From assembly GCF_000993825.1 (NCBI RefSeq), contig NZ_CP011114.1:744001-808000 (forward strand): DNA of 64,000 nucleotides. The letters run 5' to 3'. Under the pieces are notes generated by a model. It saw only the letters and a program-made list of their open reading frames with translations. It made no database searches and was not told the origin of the DNA. Source of the stretch: Paenibacillus durus ATCC 35681 (GTDB lineage Bacteria; Bacillota; Bacilli; Paenibacillales; Paenibacillaceae). The translations under genes were made by a program, and so were the position numbers. Shown here one piece after another: positions 54,291 to 63,359 of this stretch (positions within the stretch are counted from its first letter, which is position 1; each line of letters starts with the position of its first letter).

Positions 54291-54341
54291 ACAAAAGCTG
54301 TCTCGCGGTGAATGCCGCGCTGGACGGCTTTTGTTTTTTTT
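54291..54341 (+). terminator. Rho-independent terminator after the amidase gene
   Basis: ACAAAAGC/GCTTTTGT with an inner CGCGG/CCGCG helix is followed by an eight-T run. Confidence 0.9.
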
Positions 54342-54519
54342 GCATAGCAGATAACCCAAAAAATCAATATGAAAAATATGTAAAAATACATAACATAACA
54401 AGGCGTTTTTTTAAACTTTTTTCTTTTCAAAGCGGGGCGCATTCTTTATAATGTTACATAAAGTAACACAAGAAATCATGAAAAATTAGATTTTATATAT
54501 ATACTGGAGGAGAGGCTGC

Positions 54520-56094
54520 ATGCATCTTACGGTTGAAGAGGCGTTATCGATTTATCCTCTGTCGGAAGCAAAGCTGATTGCCGGCTCCAAAGGGACTCAC
54601 AGAATCGTTAAGTCGATCAATGTGATGGATGCGCCGGATATTTCGGATTGGATCAAAGAAGGCGAGATGCTGCTTACGACAGCCTATCTGATCAAGGATA
54701 ACCCGGAGCAGGCTTCGGCGCTGCTTCACAAGCTTAATCGGAGAGGTTCCTCGGGACTCGGCATCAAGCTGGGCCGATTCTGGGAATCGGTTCCTGAAGC
54801 TCTGATCGCTGAAGCGGAAGAATTGAACTTCCCGCTCATCGAGCTTCCATTCCAATTTACCTTTTCCGATCAAATGAACGGTCTGTTCCGGGCGGAGCTT
54901 GCCCGCAGGACGGATACCCTGCAAGCCGTTCTTGAGAAGCAGCGTAAGCTGATGCGTTTTGCCCTGCGCCCTGTGCGCAGCCGCTCGCTTCTGGAGTCGG
55001 TATCCGAAGTCATCGGCCATCCGATTGCCGTCATCGGCAGCCGGGGGGAACTGCTCTTCAATAACTCCTCCCGCACCGAACGGGAACTGCTTGGCGGATG
55101 GCCGTGGGGGAGCCGGAACCGCAAGGTGCGCATCGGAGAGGAAGCGGGCTACCGCCTTCCGCTTTTGCAGGGAGAAGAGTGCTTCGGTTATCTTGTCTTT
55201 TGCTCCATTGACCCGTTGCTTCTGCCTATGGAAGAAAGCCTGTTCGTTCAGGGAGCCGAACTTATCGCGCATCATATCCGATCAGGGGATGAGGATTATT
55301 TCGAGCATGATTTGCATAGAGAGTTTGGGAAGCTGCTTCGCCGTTACCTGAAAGGCGACCTGTCCTGCGCCGAACTGGTAAAGGCGGCTGACACACTGGA
55401 CTACGGACTGCTGCAAGCGCCGTTTCAGCTTGTTCTTAGTGATGTGCCCGAAGCGGGAGAACTGCGGCAGCACGAACTGACCCGGCTGAAAGAGGAATAT
55501 GCGCAGCATCCGGAGTTTGGGAAGATGAAGGCTTTCCATCTAGTGATGGAAGAAGGGCTCTTGTCCATCTATTCGGGAGAAAGGATGGCGCCGGAGCGTT
55601 TTTCCGCTATCATTGAATCCTGTTTCGACAAACTGAAGATGGGTGAGAGCTTCTACCCCCGGGCCGCGATCAGCAGCCGAAAGAGTAAACCGGAGGAGAC
55701 CAAGGAAGCTTTTGCCGAAGTAAAAGAAGCTTTGCGTTTGACGGCACACTGGAATGCGGGACAGCAGGTTGCACATTACCGTCAGCTTGAACTGGCCATG
55801 GTGCTGCAGCAGGTTCCTGCCGAGATGATGCAGAAATATTTCAGCCGCATATTGGCCGGACTGCTGGGCCGTGAGCCGGAGTATGTAAGGGAGATGCTGC
55901 ATACGCTGGAAGCTTTTTTGGAAAATGACGGCCATATCAATGAAACGGCCAAGAAGCTGTTCATCCACCGCAATACGGCTACCTACCGCATGGAGAAGCT
56001 GAGCGAACTGCTGGATGTTGATTTCAAGAAGACGGACGACCTGCTGCGGTTGAAGCTGGCCTTCCTGTTCCGTAAAATGCTGGAGCGCGGCTGA
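54520..56094 (+). CDS. pucR: PucR-family transcriptional regulator
   Basis: This 524-residue regulator has the N-terminal PucR sensor domain (LTVEEALSIYPLSEAKLIAGSKGTHRIVKSINVMDAPDISDW), a GGDEF-like central region and the C-terminal HTH_30 domain (NETAKKLFIHRNTATYRMEKLSELLDVDF). In B. subtilis PucR controls purine catabolic genes in response to ureides such as allantoin. It lies at the head of the xdhC-mobA-transporter-uraD set and most likely regulates it and the upstream hydrolases. GGAGG precedes the ATG. Confidence 0.92.
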   Translation: MHLTVEEALSIYPLSEAKLIAGSKGTHRIVKSINVMDAPDISDWIKEGEMLLTTAYLIKDNPEQASALLHKLNRRGSSGLGIKLGRFWESVPEALIAEAEELNFPLIELPFQFTFSDQMNGLFRAELARRTDTLQAVLEKQRKLMRFALRPVRSRSLLESVSEVIGHPIAVIGSRGELLFNNSSRTERELLGGWPWGSRNRKVRIGEEAGYRLPLLQGEECFGYLVFCSIDPLLLPMEESLFVQGAELIAHHIRSGDEDYFEHDLHREFGKLLRRYLKGDLSCAELVKAADTLDYGLLQAPFQLVLSDVPEAGELRQHELTRLKEEYAQHPEFGKMKAFHLVMEEGLLSIYSGERMAPERFSAIIESCFDKLKMGESFYPRAAISSRKSKPEETKEAFAEVKEALRLTAHWNAGQQVAHYRQLELAMVLQQVPAEMMQKYFSRILAGLLGREPEYVREMLHTLEAFLENDGHINETAKKLFIHRNTATYRMEKLSELLDVDFKKTDDLLRLKLAFLFRKMLERG

Positions 56095-56127
56095 AATTCA
56101 GGTCGCGATGAGTTTAGGAGGGAGTTC

Positions 56128-57138
56128 ATGAGCGTGTACGATATTGTAAACCGCATCAAGAGAGATGAAGCTCCCGCCGTGCTGGCCACCCTGATTGGCG
56201 TAGAGGGACACTCATATCGAAAGGCCGGAGCAGTTATGCTGTTTCATGAGGGGGGCACTATAGGAAGCCTAAGCCCCGGATGTATGGAAAGCGATTTGCA
56301 GCTCCGGACCGAAGAAGTGTGGGAATCGGGGATGCCGGAGACCGTAGAATATGATATGCTGTCTCAGGATGATTTTTCTTGGGGAGAAGCTGTGGGCTGC
56401 GGCGGCAAGATTAAGGTAGTGCTGGAGCCTGTAGCTGGCGAGCTCAGGAATTTGCTGGTTGAAGCCCATGGAATCATAACATCCGGTAAAAGCGTGATCC
56501 TTCGGCGCAGCCGGGCAGACGGCAGATATACCTATTCGCTGGAGTCGGCTTCGCTGGAGTCGGCTGCGGCAGTGCCGGAGATGGCGGCGGCCTACAACTG
56601 GAGTGATGCTTCGTTTGCGACGCTGCTTGTACCTAAACCGCGGCTCGTTCTGTTTGGTCCCGGAAATGATGCGCGCCCTATTGCGGATTTGGCGGTCAAA
56701 GCCGGCTTTCGTGTTGCCATCGCCGACTGGCGCGAGGGTAGCTTAAGACATGATTTTGCTGCGGCAGAAAGAATAATTTGCTCTCCGGCCGAGGCCGCAG
56801 ACAAGCTTCATATCGGCAGCAGGGATTATGTCCTGATCTGCAGCCATCAGCTTCAACGGGACCGAATATTTCTAGAGCATGTCATTAAGCATAACCCATG
56901 TTATATCGGCATCATCGGGTCCAAAGCGAGAATAGGCATGCTGCTGGAGGGGCTGGAAGCCCCGGAGACGGTGCATGCGCCTGTCGGGCTGCCGATTGGG
57001 GGAGAAGGCCCTGAAGAAATAGCCGTCAGTATTGTCGCCGAGATGATTCAGGTCAGAAGATCGAGTTCCCGCAAGCGGCCGAAAGGAGCGGATTACCTTG
57101 AGAGTTGCCGGTATTTATCTGGCGGCGGGGCAAAGTAG
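56128..57138 (+). CDS. pucA: XdhC-family xanthine dehydrogenase maturation protein
   Basis: This 336-residue protein has an XdhC_CoxI domain (APAVLATLIGVEGHSYRKAGAVMLFHEGGTIGSLSPGCMESDL, with the conserved Cys) and a C-terminal Rossmann-like XdhC_C domain (ILFGPGNDARPIADLAVKAGFRVAIADWREG). XdhC binds sulfurated molybdenum cofactor and inserts it into xanthine dehydrogenase. Its client is reduced to fragments in this window (62982-63356). AGGAGGG precedes the ATG. It overlaps the next gene by 41 bases. Confidence 0.92.
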   Translation: MSVYDIVNRIKRDEAPAVLATLIGVEGHSYRKAGAVMLFHEGGTIGSLSPGCMESDLQLRTEEVWESGMPETVEYDMLSQDDFSWGEAVGCGGKIKVVLEPVAGELRNLLVEAHGIITSGKSVILRRSRADGRYTYSLESASLESAAAVPEMAAAYNWSDASFATLLVPKPRLVLFGPGNDARPIADLAVKAGFRVAIADWREGSLRHDFAAAERIICSPAEAADKLHIGSRDYVLICSHQLQRDRIFLEHVIKHNPCYIGIIGSKARIGMLLEGLEAPETVHAPVGLPIGGEGPEEIAVSIVAEMIQVRRSSSRKRPKGADYLESCRYLSGGGAK

Positions 57139-57742
57139 CCGGATGGGCACCCCCAAGGTATCTTTGATGCTGTCGGAGGATGTCGCGCTCGGGAGCGTTG
57201 CGCTCGGTGAACTGGAGCGCTGCGGCCTTGATCCGCTGGCCGTGGTGGTACGGGCCGGTGACAAGCTGGAGTGGCTTCCGCCCGAGAGCGGAGTCCCGGG
57301 GGCAAGGCGGACGGAGTTTTGCCTGACCGCCCACTTAGGGATGTCCTTCTCCCTCCGCTGCGGCTTGAGTGCGGTGTTGCCGGCCGAACCGGATGCGGTG
57401 GTGGTTGCGCTCGCCGACCAGCCTTTCATTACGGCGGGGCTGGTCGGTCGTCTGATTGAGACCTTCCGGTGCTCGCCGGCTCTGGATTATGTAGCTTCCA
57501 ATGGCAACGGAATGGTAATGCCGCCGGCGCTTTTCTCCAAATCGCTCTTTCCGGCGCTCCAGCAGCTTGAGGGCGACCGCGGCGCGGCACGCATATTCCG
57601 TTCCCCGGACTATAGAGGTGCAGTAATTGAAGGGGATTCGCCCTTGTTCTTCATGGATGCCGACACCGAAGGCGATTTCAGGGAAGTTCGCCGGGAGTGG
57701 ATGCTTAGAAACGCCCCGGAACGCAACGCTGCCGATAGATAA
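57098..57742 (+). CDS. pucB: MobA-like molybdenum cofactor cytidylyltransferase
   Basis: This 214-residue nucleotidyltransferase has the LAAGQSSRMGTPKV nucleotide-binding loop (residues 8-21) and the second motif VVALADQPFIT (about residue 108). It should transfer CMP or GMP to molybdopterin to give the dinucleotide cofactor used by xanthine dehydrogenase. Start: TTG 57098, nine bases after AAAGGAG, inside the end of xdhC; this implies translational coupling. There is no later good start. Confidence 0.87.
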   Translation: MRVAGIYLAAGQSSRMGTPKVSLMLSEDVALGSVALGELERCGLDPLAVVVRAGDKLEWLPPESGVPGARRTEFCLTAHLGMSFSLRCGLSAVLPAEPDAVVVALADQPFITAGLVGRLIETFRCSPALDYVASNGNGMVMPPALFSKSLFPALQQLEGDRGAARIFRSPDYRGAVIEGDSPLFFMDADTEGDFREVRREWMLRNAPERNAADR

Positions 57743-57798
57743 CCCCCTATATGTTAGGATTCCTTACAATTTTAAATACATCTAGCTCTACATAGGGT

Positions 57799-57958
57799 TG
57801 GGTTAGTGCGACGTGCACAAAGTAACCCCCTCCTTTTCGTCTTTTCGCACAAACGTATGTTATATAAATTTACGCACGGCTCTGGCCTCCAGTATATTAA
57901 AAATATAATATTCCTGAAGATCAGAGCTCCAATGACGGAGCTTCGGCCGGAAACGGCC
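57799..57958 (+). promoter_or_regulatory. Structured 5' leader of the second BMP lipoprotein gene
   Basis: The 270-base gap between mobA and the lipoprotein gene has no ORF but three stem-loops: GGGTTA-GTGC...GCAC-AAAG-TAACCC (57800-57828), AGCTCC-AATGAC-GGAGCT (57925-57942) and GGCCG-GAAA-CGGCC (57945-57958). The last two are adjacent and close to the ribosome-binding site. TATAAA (about 57862) and TATAAT (57904-57909) are possible -10 boxes without clear -35 partners. I do not recognise a known riboswitch class. Confidence 0.5.
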
Positions 57959-58012
57959 AGTTCATATAGTGGAAGCTTTCATGCTGCACAACATTTTAGG
58001 AGGAGGAAAACA

Positions 58013-59176
58013 ATGAAACAAAGGGGTCGGGCATTTAAATTGAGTTTCATGCTGCTGTTAGTGCTTGCGATTGTGCTTGCAGGCTGCGGCGGCAACAACA
58101 ATACGGGAGCTAACACGGGTGCATCCCCGGAACCGTCGACGGCGGCCGGAGCTTCGGCAGGCGCGTCCGCGCAGCCGTCCGGAGAAAAGCCGAAGGTGGC
58201 GTTCGTATACATCGGGCCTCCAGGCGACGGCGGTTATACTTACCAGCATGACCAAGGGCGCAAAGCAATGGAAGCGGAACTCGGCATTAAGGCTGATGCC
58301 GTAGAGAACGTTCCTGAGGGCCCCGATGCGGAGCGCATCATTACCGAGCTGGCGCAAAGCCATGACATCGTATTTACGACAAGCTTCGGCTATATGGAAC
58401 AGACGCTCAGCGTAGCGAAGAAATTCCCGAACGTCAAGTTCGATCATGCTTCCGGCTTCAAGACAGCCGAGAACATGGGCAACTATTTCGGAAAGAACTA
58501 TCAAGCGAGTTATCTGACGGGTATTGCGGCAGGCAAAGTGACCAAGAAAAATCATCTTGGCTATGTCGGCGCTTTCCCGATCAGCGAAGTTATTTACAAC
58601 CTTAATGCGTTTACGCTTGGCGCGCAAAGTGTAAACCCGGACATTAAAGTCGACGTCGTATGGACAAACACTTGGTATGATCCGACGACAGAGCGTCAGG
58701 CTGCCATCAGCTTGCTGGATAAGGGCGCCGACGTGCTGCTCGCATACCAGGATTCCCCTGCTACGATTCAGGCAGCTGCTGAGCGCGGCGCATTTGCAGG
58801 CGGCAACGACTCCGACATGAAGAAATTCGCGCCTGACAATTATTTGACGAACCCGGTATGGAACTGGGGACCGTACTACACGAAGACTGTAAAATCGGTT
58901 ATGGACGGTACCTGGAAGAACGAGCAGTATTCCGGCGACATAGCTGACGGCATGATTGATCTGGCTCCATTCGGCAACAAGGTTCCCGAGGATGTGCAGA
59001 AGCTTGTGGCCGATGCCAAGGCGAAGATCATCAGTGGTGAATTGAATGTCTTCACGGGTCCGATCAGCGATAACCAGGGCAATGAGAAAGTTCCGGCAGG
59101 AAAGAGTCTTACACTTGAAGAAGTGCTGGGCATGAACTGGCTGGCTAAAGGTGTAGTCGGAACGCTTCCTAAATAA
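58013..59176 (+). CDS. BMP-family substrate-binding lipoprotein of the purine-island ABC importer
   Basis: This 387-residue lipoprotein has a signal peptide with lipobox LAGC (Cys near 24), a Ser/Ala/Gly-rich linker, and a PnrA/BMP fold (VAFVYIGPPGDGGYTYQHDQGRKAM). The binding-site segment (GDGGYTYQHDQG) differs from the DKSFNQS of the first importer, so the ligand is probably different, for instance a nucleobase, uric acid or allantoin. The start at 58013 follows AGGAGGAGGAAAACA; the frame runs far upstream through the leader and is not coding there. A hairpin separates it from the ATPase gene. Confidence 0.88.
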   Translation: MKQRGRAFKLSFMLLLVLAIVLAGCGGNNNTGANTGASPEPSTAAGASAGASAQPSGEKPKVAFVYIGPPGDGGYTYQHDQGRKAMEAELGIKADAVENVPEGPDAERIITELAQSHDIVFTTSFGYMEQTLSVAKKFPNVKFDHASGFKTAENMGNYFGKNYQASYLTGIAAGKVTKKNHLGYVGAFPISEVIYNLNAFTLGAQSVNPDIKVDVVWTNTWYDPTTERQAAISLLDKGADVLLAYQDSPATIQAAAERGAFAGGNDSDMKKFAPDNYLTNPVWNWGPYYTKTVKSVMDGTWKNEQYSGDIADGMIDLAPFGNKVPEDVQKLVADAKAKIISGELNVFTGPISDNQGNEKVPAGKSLTLEEVLGMNWLAKGVVGTLPK

Positions 59177-59245
59177 TTCATGTTTTGACCTGTTTTAAGC
59201 TATGCAAAATTCGTGTGTGATATCCGTTAAATAAGAGGAAGACCA

Positions 59246-59291
59246 TACAGGTGGGGCGGGCTCTTAATCCAAGAACCTTCCCCACCTGTAC
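59246..59291 (+). promoter_or_regulatory. Perfect 11-bp hairpin between lipoprotein and ATPase genes
   Basis: TACAGGTGGGG pairs with CCCCACCTGTA without a T-run. It lies 29 bases before the ATPase start and probably stabilises the lipoprotein mRNA or attenuates readthrough. Confidence 0.75.
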
Positions 59292-59319
59292 TACAACTAT
59301 GAGGAAGGAGGCGTTCCAT

Positions 59320-60852
59320 ATGCAGGAATTTTCGGTGGAAATGCGCGGCATTGTCAAACGGTTCGGTTCGGTAACCGCGAGCGACCAAGTCGATTTTTCG
59401 GCAAACGCGGGCGAGATACACGCGCTGCTTGGTGAGAACGGGGCGGGAAAAAGCACGGTCATGAGCATGCTGTCGGGCGTGTATAGAGCGGATGAAGGAG
59501 AGATTCTGATTCACGGCAAACCTGCCAAGATTCGTTCTCCCAAAGACGCGGGCTTGCTCGGCGTGGGTATGGTATTTCAGAACTTCAGACTGGTGCAGAC
59601 CTTGACGGCGGCGGAAAATATCGTGCTTGGCGAAAAGTCGTCTTTCTGGCGCGGACGAAACTGGATTAAAAACAAACATAAAGAAATTGAGGAGTTGGCG
59701 GAACGCTTCGGGCTAAAATTTCCGGTGGACCGTCCCATATGGCAGCTCTCTGTTGGGGAGCAGCAGCGGGTGGAGATCGTCAAGACGCTCTATCGCGGCG
59801 CCGATATTATCATTTTGGATGAACCGACTTCGGTGCTTACGCCGGGTGAGGTGGAAGGGCTGTTCAGCACACTTCGCCGGATGAAGCAGGAAGGTAAGAC
59901 GGTTATCATGACCACGCATAAAATGAAGGAAGTCATGGCGTCTTCGGATCGAATTTCGGTTATGCGCAAAGGTAAAATGATTGCTACACTGGTCACCAAG
60001 GATACCGATGAGCGCGAGCTTGCCCGGTTGATGGTCGGCAGAGAAGTGGTTATTGAGCGTCAGGAGCGCGAAGCTACGGAAGGTGAAGAACTGCTTAATG
60101 TTAAAAACTTAAGCGTCTACGCCGATCATGGCCGCAAGGCTCTGAACAGTCTGTCCCTGAGCGTGCGAAAGGGTGAAATCGTCGGCGTAGCCGGAGTGGC
60201 TGGCAACGGCCAGAAGGAATTGGCTGAAGTCCTGACAGGTCTTAGGACGTGGAGAGAAGGCGAAATTACCTTTGACGGGAGTCCTGTCAAGACGGCTTCG
60301 GTGCGCGGAGCGATTGACTCGGGCATCTCTCATGTACCGGAAAACCGTATGAAAAGCGGCTTGGCCGGAAAGCTCGGGTCTGTTGATAATTTGCTGTTCA
60401 AATCGTACCGTTCCGAGGAGCATTCGAAATTCGGCTTCCTGAAAGCGGCCAAGAACCGTGTATGGTCCGAGGAGCTTGTTCGTAAATTTGATGTGAAGAC
60501 GCCGGAACTGGATACGCCTGTCCAGCATCTGTCCGGCGGCAACCAGCAGAAGCTGTTGTTCGCGCGGGAAGTTACCCACCGTCCGAAGCTGATGGTGGCT
60601 GTCCACCCGACGCAGGGTCTTGATGTCGGCGCGACGGCAGGGGTACATGAGCTGCTTATGGAGCTCCGCGCTTCCGGGAGCGGCGTGCTGCTCATTTCAG
60701 AGGATCTGGATGAACTGCTGCAGCTTTCGGACCGGATACTGGTCATTTATAACGGAGCAATTATTGGTGAGGAGACCCATGAGATGGCGGACAGAGAAAA
60801 CATCGGCCTTATGATGGCGGGTATCCGGGGCAGAGAGGAGAGCATGGTATGA
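59320..60852 (+). CDS. ABC importer ATP-binding protein, double ABC domain (purine island)
   Basis: This 510-residue protein has tandem ATPase domains with Walker [12 protein letters not shown] (about residues 37-47), first signature LSVGEQQRVEI and second-domain GVAGNGQKELAE and [11 protein letters not shown]. It parallels the ATPase at 20210. The start at 59320 follows GGAGG; the longer frame to 59251 runs through the hairpin. It overlaps the next gene by four bases (ATGA). Confidence 0.92.
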   Translation: MQEFSVEMRGIVKRFGSVTASDQVDFSANAGEIHALLGENGAGKSTVMSMLSGVYRADEGEILIHGKPAKIRSPKDAGLLGVGMVFQNFRLVQTLTAAENIVLGEKSSFWRGRNWIKNKHKEIEELAERFGLKFPVDRPIWQLSVGEQQRVEIVKTLYRGADIIILDEPTSVLTPGEVEGLFSTLRRMKQEGKTVIMTTHKMKEVMASSDRISVMRKGKMIATLVTKDTDERELARLMVGREVVIERQEREATEGEELLNVKNLSVYADHGRKALNSLSLSVRKGEIVGVAGVAGNGQKELAEVLTGLRTWREGEITFDGSPVKTASVRGAIDSGISHVPENRMKSGLAGKLGSVDNLLFKSYRSEEHSKFGFLKAAKNRVWSEELVRKFDVKTPELDTPVQHLSGGNQQKLLFAREVTHRPKLMVAVHPTQGLDVGATAGVHELLMELRASGSGVLLISEDLDELLQLSDRILVIYNGAIIGEETHEMADRENIGLMMAGIRGREESMV

Positions 60853-61964
60853 GCCAGGAAAAGGCAGGCGGAAGAGCGCTTGCGCAGCCTGTGAAACAGA
60901 CTCCCGGAGGAAAGATGCCCTGGCGGCTGGAATTTGATTCATCCCGCATCCGCACGCCGTGGTGGACGCCGATCGTATCGGTGGCGCTGGCGCTCGTGCT
61001 GTGCGCGATTTTTATCTATGCCAACGGAATGAACCCGGTAACCGTCTACTCCAAAATGATTAAGGGTGCCTTCGGAACCTCATACGGCATTACCGAAACG
61101 CTCGTTAAAGCGATTCCGCTGCTGCTGTGCGGACTCGGCATCGCCGTGGCTTACCGGATATCGGTCTGGAATATCGGAGCTGAGGGCCAGTTGATTGTTG
61201 GCGCGATAGCCGCAACCGCCGTAACGATCTATTTTCCGAATCTGTCGGGATTCTGGTCGATTCTGTTGATGCTGATCTTCGGCGTTGCCGCCGGCGCTCT
61301 CTGGGGGCTGCTTACAGCTATTCCAAAGACGCATTTCGGGGTGAACGAGCTGATTACTTCGCTAATGCTCAATTATGTCGCGCTACTGGCCCTTGATTAC
61401 GTTACGTTCGGACCATGGAAAGATCCTCAAGGCTTCAACATGCCAGGCTCGCCGGTATTCACCGACGCGCAATCGCTGCCTGTACTCGGAGCAACCCGGC
61501 TGCATATCGGCTTGATCTTTGCCCTGGTCGCGGTTGTCATTTACTATCTGATGATCCGTTTTACCCGCTGGGGCTACGAGCTGCGGCTGATCGGAGCGAA
61601 TCCGAACGCGGCCCGTTACGCCGGAATTCACATCAATCGCCATATTATCATTGTTATGCTGATCAGCGGAGGGCTTGCCGGTCTTGCCGGTATGGCCGAA
61701 GTATCGGGAGTCAGCCATAAGCTGATGCAGGGCATTTCGCCGGGCTACGGGTACACCGCTATTATCGTGGCTTGGCTCGCCAAGCTGAATCCGCTCGGGC
61801 TTGTTGTCACTTCGGTGCTGTTCGGCGGATTGATTGTCGGCGGTTTTAGCGTACAGACCATCGGTCTGCCGTCATCCATTTCGGAAATGCTGCAGGGCGC
61901 GATCCTGTTTTTCCTGATTGCCGGCGATATGGTCACCCGCTTCCGCATTCGCCGGGGAGCGTAG
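60849..61964 (+). CDS. ABC importer permease 1 (purine island)
   Basis: This 371-residue inner-membrane permease of the BPD_transp_2 family has a cytosolic N-terminal tail of about 45 residues, then eight to ten helices with GVNELITSLMLNYVALLALDY. Its ATG overlaps the ATPase stop. Confidence 0.9.
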   Translation: MSQEKAGGRALAQPVKQTPGGKMPWRLEFDSSRIRTPWWTPIVSVALALVLCAIFIYANGMNPVTVYSKMIKGAFGTSYGITETLVKAIPLLLCGLGIAVAYRISVWNIGAEGQLIVGAIAATAVTIYFPNLSGFWSILLMLIFGVAAGALWGLLTAIPKTHFGVNELITSLMLNYVALLALDYVTFGPWKDPQGFNMPGSPVFTDAQSLPVLGATRLHIGLIFALVAVVIYYLMIRFTRWGYELRLIGANPNAARYAGIHINRHIIIVMLISGGLAGLAGMAEVSGVSHKLMQGISPGYGYTAIIVAWLAKLNPLGLVVTSVLFGGLIVGGFSVQTIGLPSSISEMLQGAILFFLIAGDMVTRFRIRRGA

Positions 61965-61986
61965 CCCAAAGGAGGAATCGAAAGAA

Positions 61987-62916
61987 ATGGATTTTGTCAC
62001 ACAGTTATTAATCGCCGCCATTACCGCGGGCACGCCGCTGCTCCTGGCGACGCTCGGAGGCATATTGAACGAACGCGCCGGCATTATTCAGTTGGGAGCC
62101 GAGGGCCTGATGCTGATGGGTGCGGTCACAACGTGCATTGTGTTTATTCGTACCGAAAATCTCGGGGCGGCGCTGCTCGCGTCAGTTGGAGTAACGGCGG
62201 CGCTTGGCTTGGTTCACGCCTTCCTAAGTATCACGCTCCGCGCCAACCAGACGATGTCGGGTCTTGCGATGACGCTGTTTGGGAGCGGCTTTAGCGCTTA
62301 TCTCGGCAAGTCGATCAGCGGCAACCCGCTGCCCGGCATGTTGCCGAGACTGCATCTTGACTTTCTGAAGCCGGTTCCGGTGATCGGCGATATTTTTGGA
62401 AATCTGGATGTTCTGACCTGGTTCAGCTTTGTGCTTGTCATTGTGCTGCATCTGCTCATTCACCGCACTTCATGGGGTCTGCATCTGCGGGCCGTGGGAG
62501 ACAGTCCGGCCACAGCAGATGTTATGGGCGTTCATGTCCGGCTGATCCGTTACGGCTACGTTACCGTCGGCGCCATGCTGATCGGGCTTGCAGGAGCGGA
62601 TATGGTTCTGACCGTTGCTCCGACCTGGAACGAAGGGCTGACGGCGGGCAGAGGCTGGATCGCGGTTGGTCTCGTTATTTTTGCCAGATGGAATCCGGTA
62701 AGGGCGCTGCTGTGCGCCTACTTCTTCGGAGCACTGGATTCGCTGGGCTTCCGGATGCAGCTGCTTGGCAGCGCCATTCCGCCGTACTTCTTGAAAATGA
62801 TTCCTTATGTTGTAACCATCCTTGTCCTCATGTATTTGGGGTACCGCAACCGCAACAAGCCTTCCGGCACGCCGGAATCGCTAGGTGTTCCGTACATCCG
62901 GGAGCAGCGGTTCTAG
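61987..62916 (+). CDS. ABC importer permease 2 (purine island)
   Basis: This 309-residue permease carries the family segment LGGILNERAGIIQLGAEGLMLMG and LRANQTMSGLAMTLFG. The ATG at 61987 follows AAAGGAGG; the frame extends upstream inside permease 1 without a site. It completes the importer. The next 400 bases hold only xanthine dehydrogenase remnants. Confidence 0.9.
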   Translation: MDFVTQLLIAAITAGTPLLLATLGGILNERAGIIQLGAEGLMLMGAVTTCIVFIRTENLGAALLASVGVTAALGLVHAFLSITLRANQTMSGLAMTLFGSGFSAYLGKSISGNPLPGMLPRLHLDFLKPVPVIGDIFGNLDVLTWFSFVLVIVLHLLIHRTSWGLHLRAVGDSPATADVMGVHVRLIRYGYVTVGAMLIGLAGADMVLTVAPTWNEGLTAGRGWIAVGLVIFARWNPVRALLCAYFFGALDSLGFRMQLLGSAIPPYFLKMIPYVVTILVLMYLGYRNRNKPSGTPESLGVPYIREQRF

Positions 62917-62981
62917 GACGGTAAGATGGCTTTTAGACTGCGGACAACTGCAATGGGGTGAGCAAATGAAACCTTTTCACG

Positions 62982-63215
62982 ATGAACCACTGGGTACGCC
63001 GGCCGCAGCAGCTGAGTATGGCCGAAGCGGTTCAGGAAGGCGCCTGTATCGGCAAGGAGATGCTTGCTCCATTGTACAAGGCGGTTGTCACGCAGTTTGA
63101 AGCCTATGGAGATCCTTTTGCAACCGTAGAATACAAGAAGAGGGCAGCGGGCGATCTTGCCGCTACCGAACTGTGGAAGGCATTGGAAGGAAACGCTGGA
63201 AAAAGCGGACATTAA
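62982..63215 (+). pseudogene. Remnant of the FAD subunit of xanthine dehydrogenase
   Basis: A 77-codon frame encodes a short N-terminal stretch (WVRRPQQLSMAEAV, like the VWRPxxLxEAV start of PucC/CoxM proteins) joined directly to the end of the C-terminal FAD-subunit domain (DPFATVEYKKRAAGDLAATELWKALEG). The usual protein has about 280 residues, so the FAD-binding core is missing. The frame lacks a ribosome-binding site, and an ATG at 62966 in another frame ends early. An internal deletion of roughly 600 bases is the simplest reading. Confidence 0.65.
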
Positions 63216-63356
63216 TGTAATGGGGAATGGGGGAGTTTTCCGAACCCAGCGCCCGAAGAGGTGGAAGAAGCGCTGTCTGGCAATTTATGCCGGTGCATAG
63301 GCTATGGTGGCATTATGCGGGCCGTAAACAAGGTGATTGAAAAAGGAGTGGGATAA
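63216..63356 (+). pseudogene. Remnant of the 2Fe-2S subunit of xanthine dehydrogenase
   Basis: After a stop codon a frame with no start codon encodes NPAPEEVEEALSGNLCRCIGYGGIMRAVNKVIEKGVG and then TAA. This is the C-terminal end of CoxS/PucE-type iron-sulfur subunits, with the CxC pair of the second cluster (LCRCIGY). Only about 45 of the usual 160 residues remain. It ends four bases before the OHCU decarboxylase ATG. Confidence 0.75.
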
Positions 63357-63359
63357 ACC

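Noticed and set aside
57743..58012. Purine riboswitch before the second BMP lipoprotein gene
   Set aside because: The conserved purine-aptamer core sequences are not present; only unclassified hairpins are seen.
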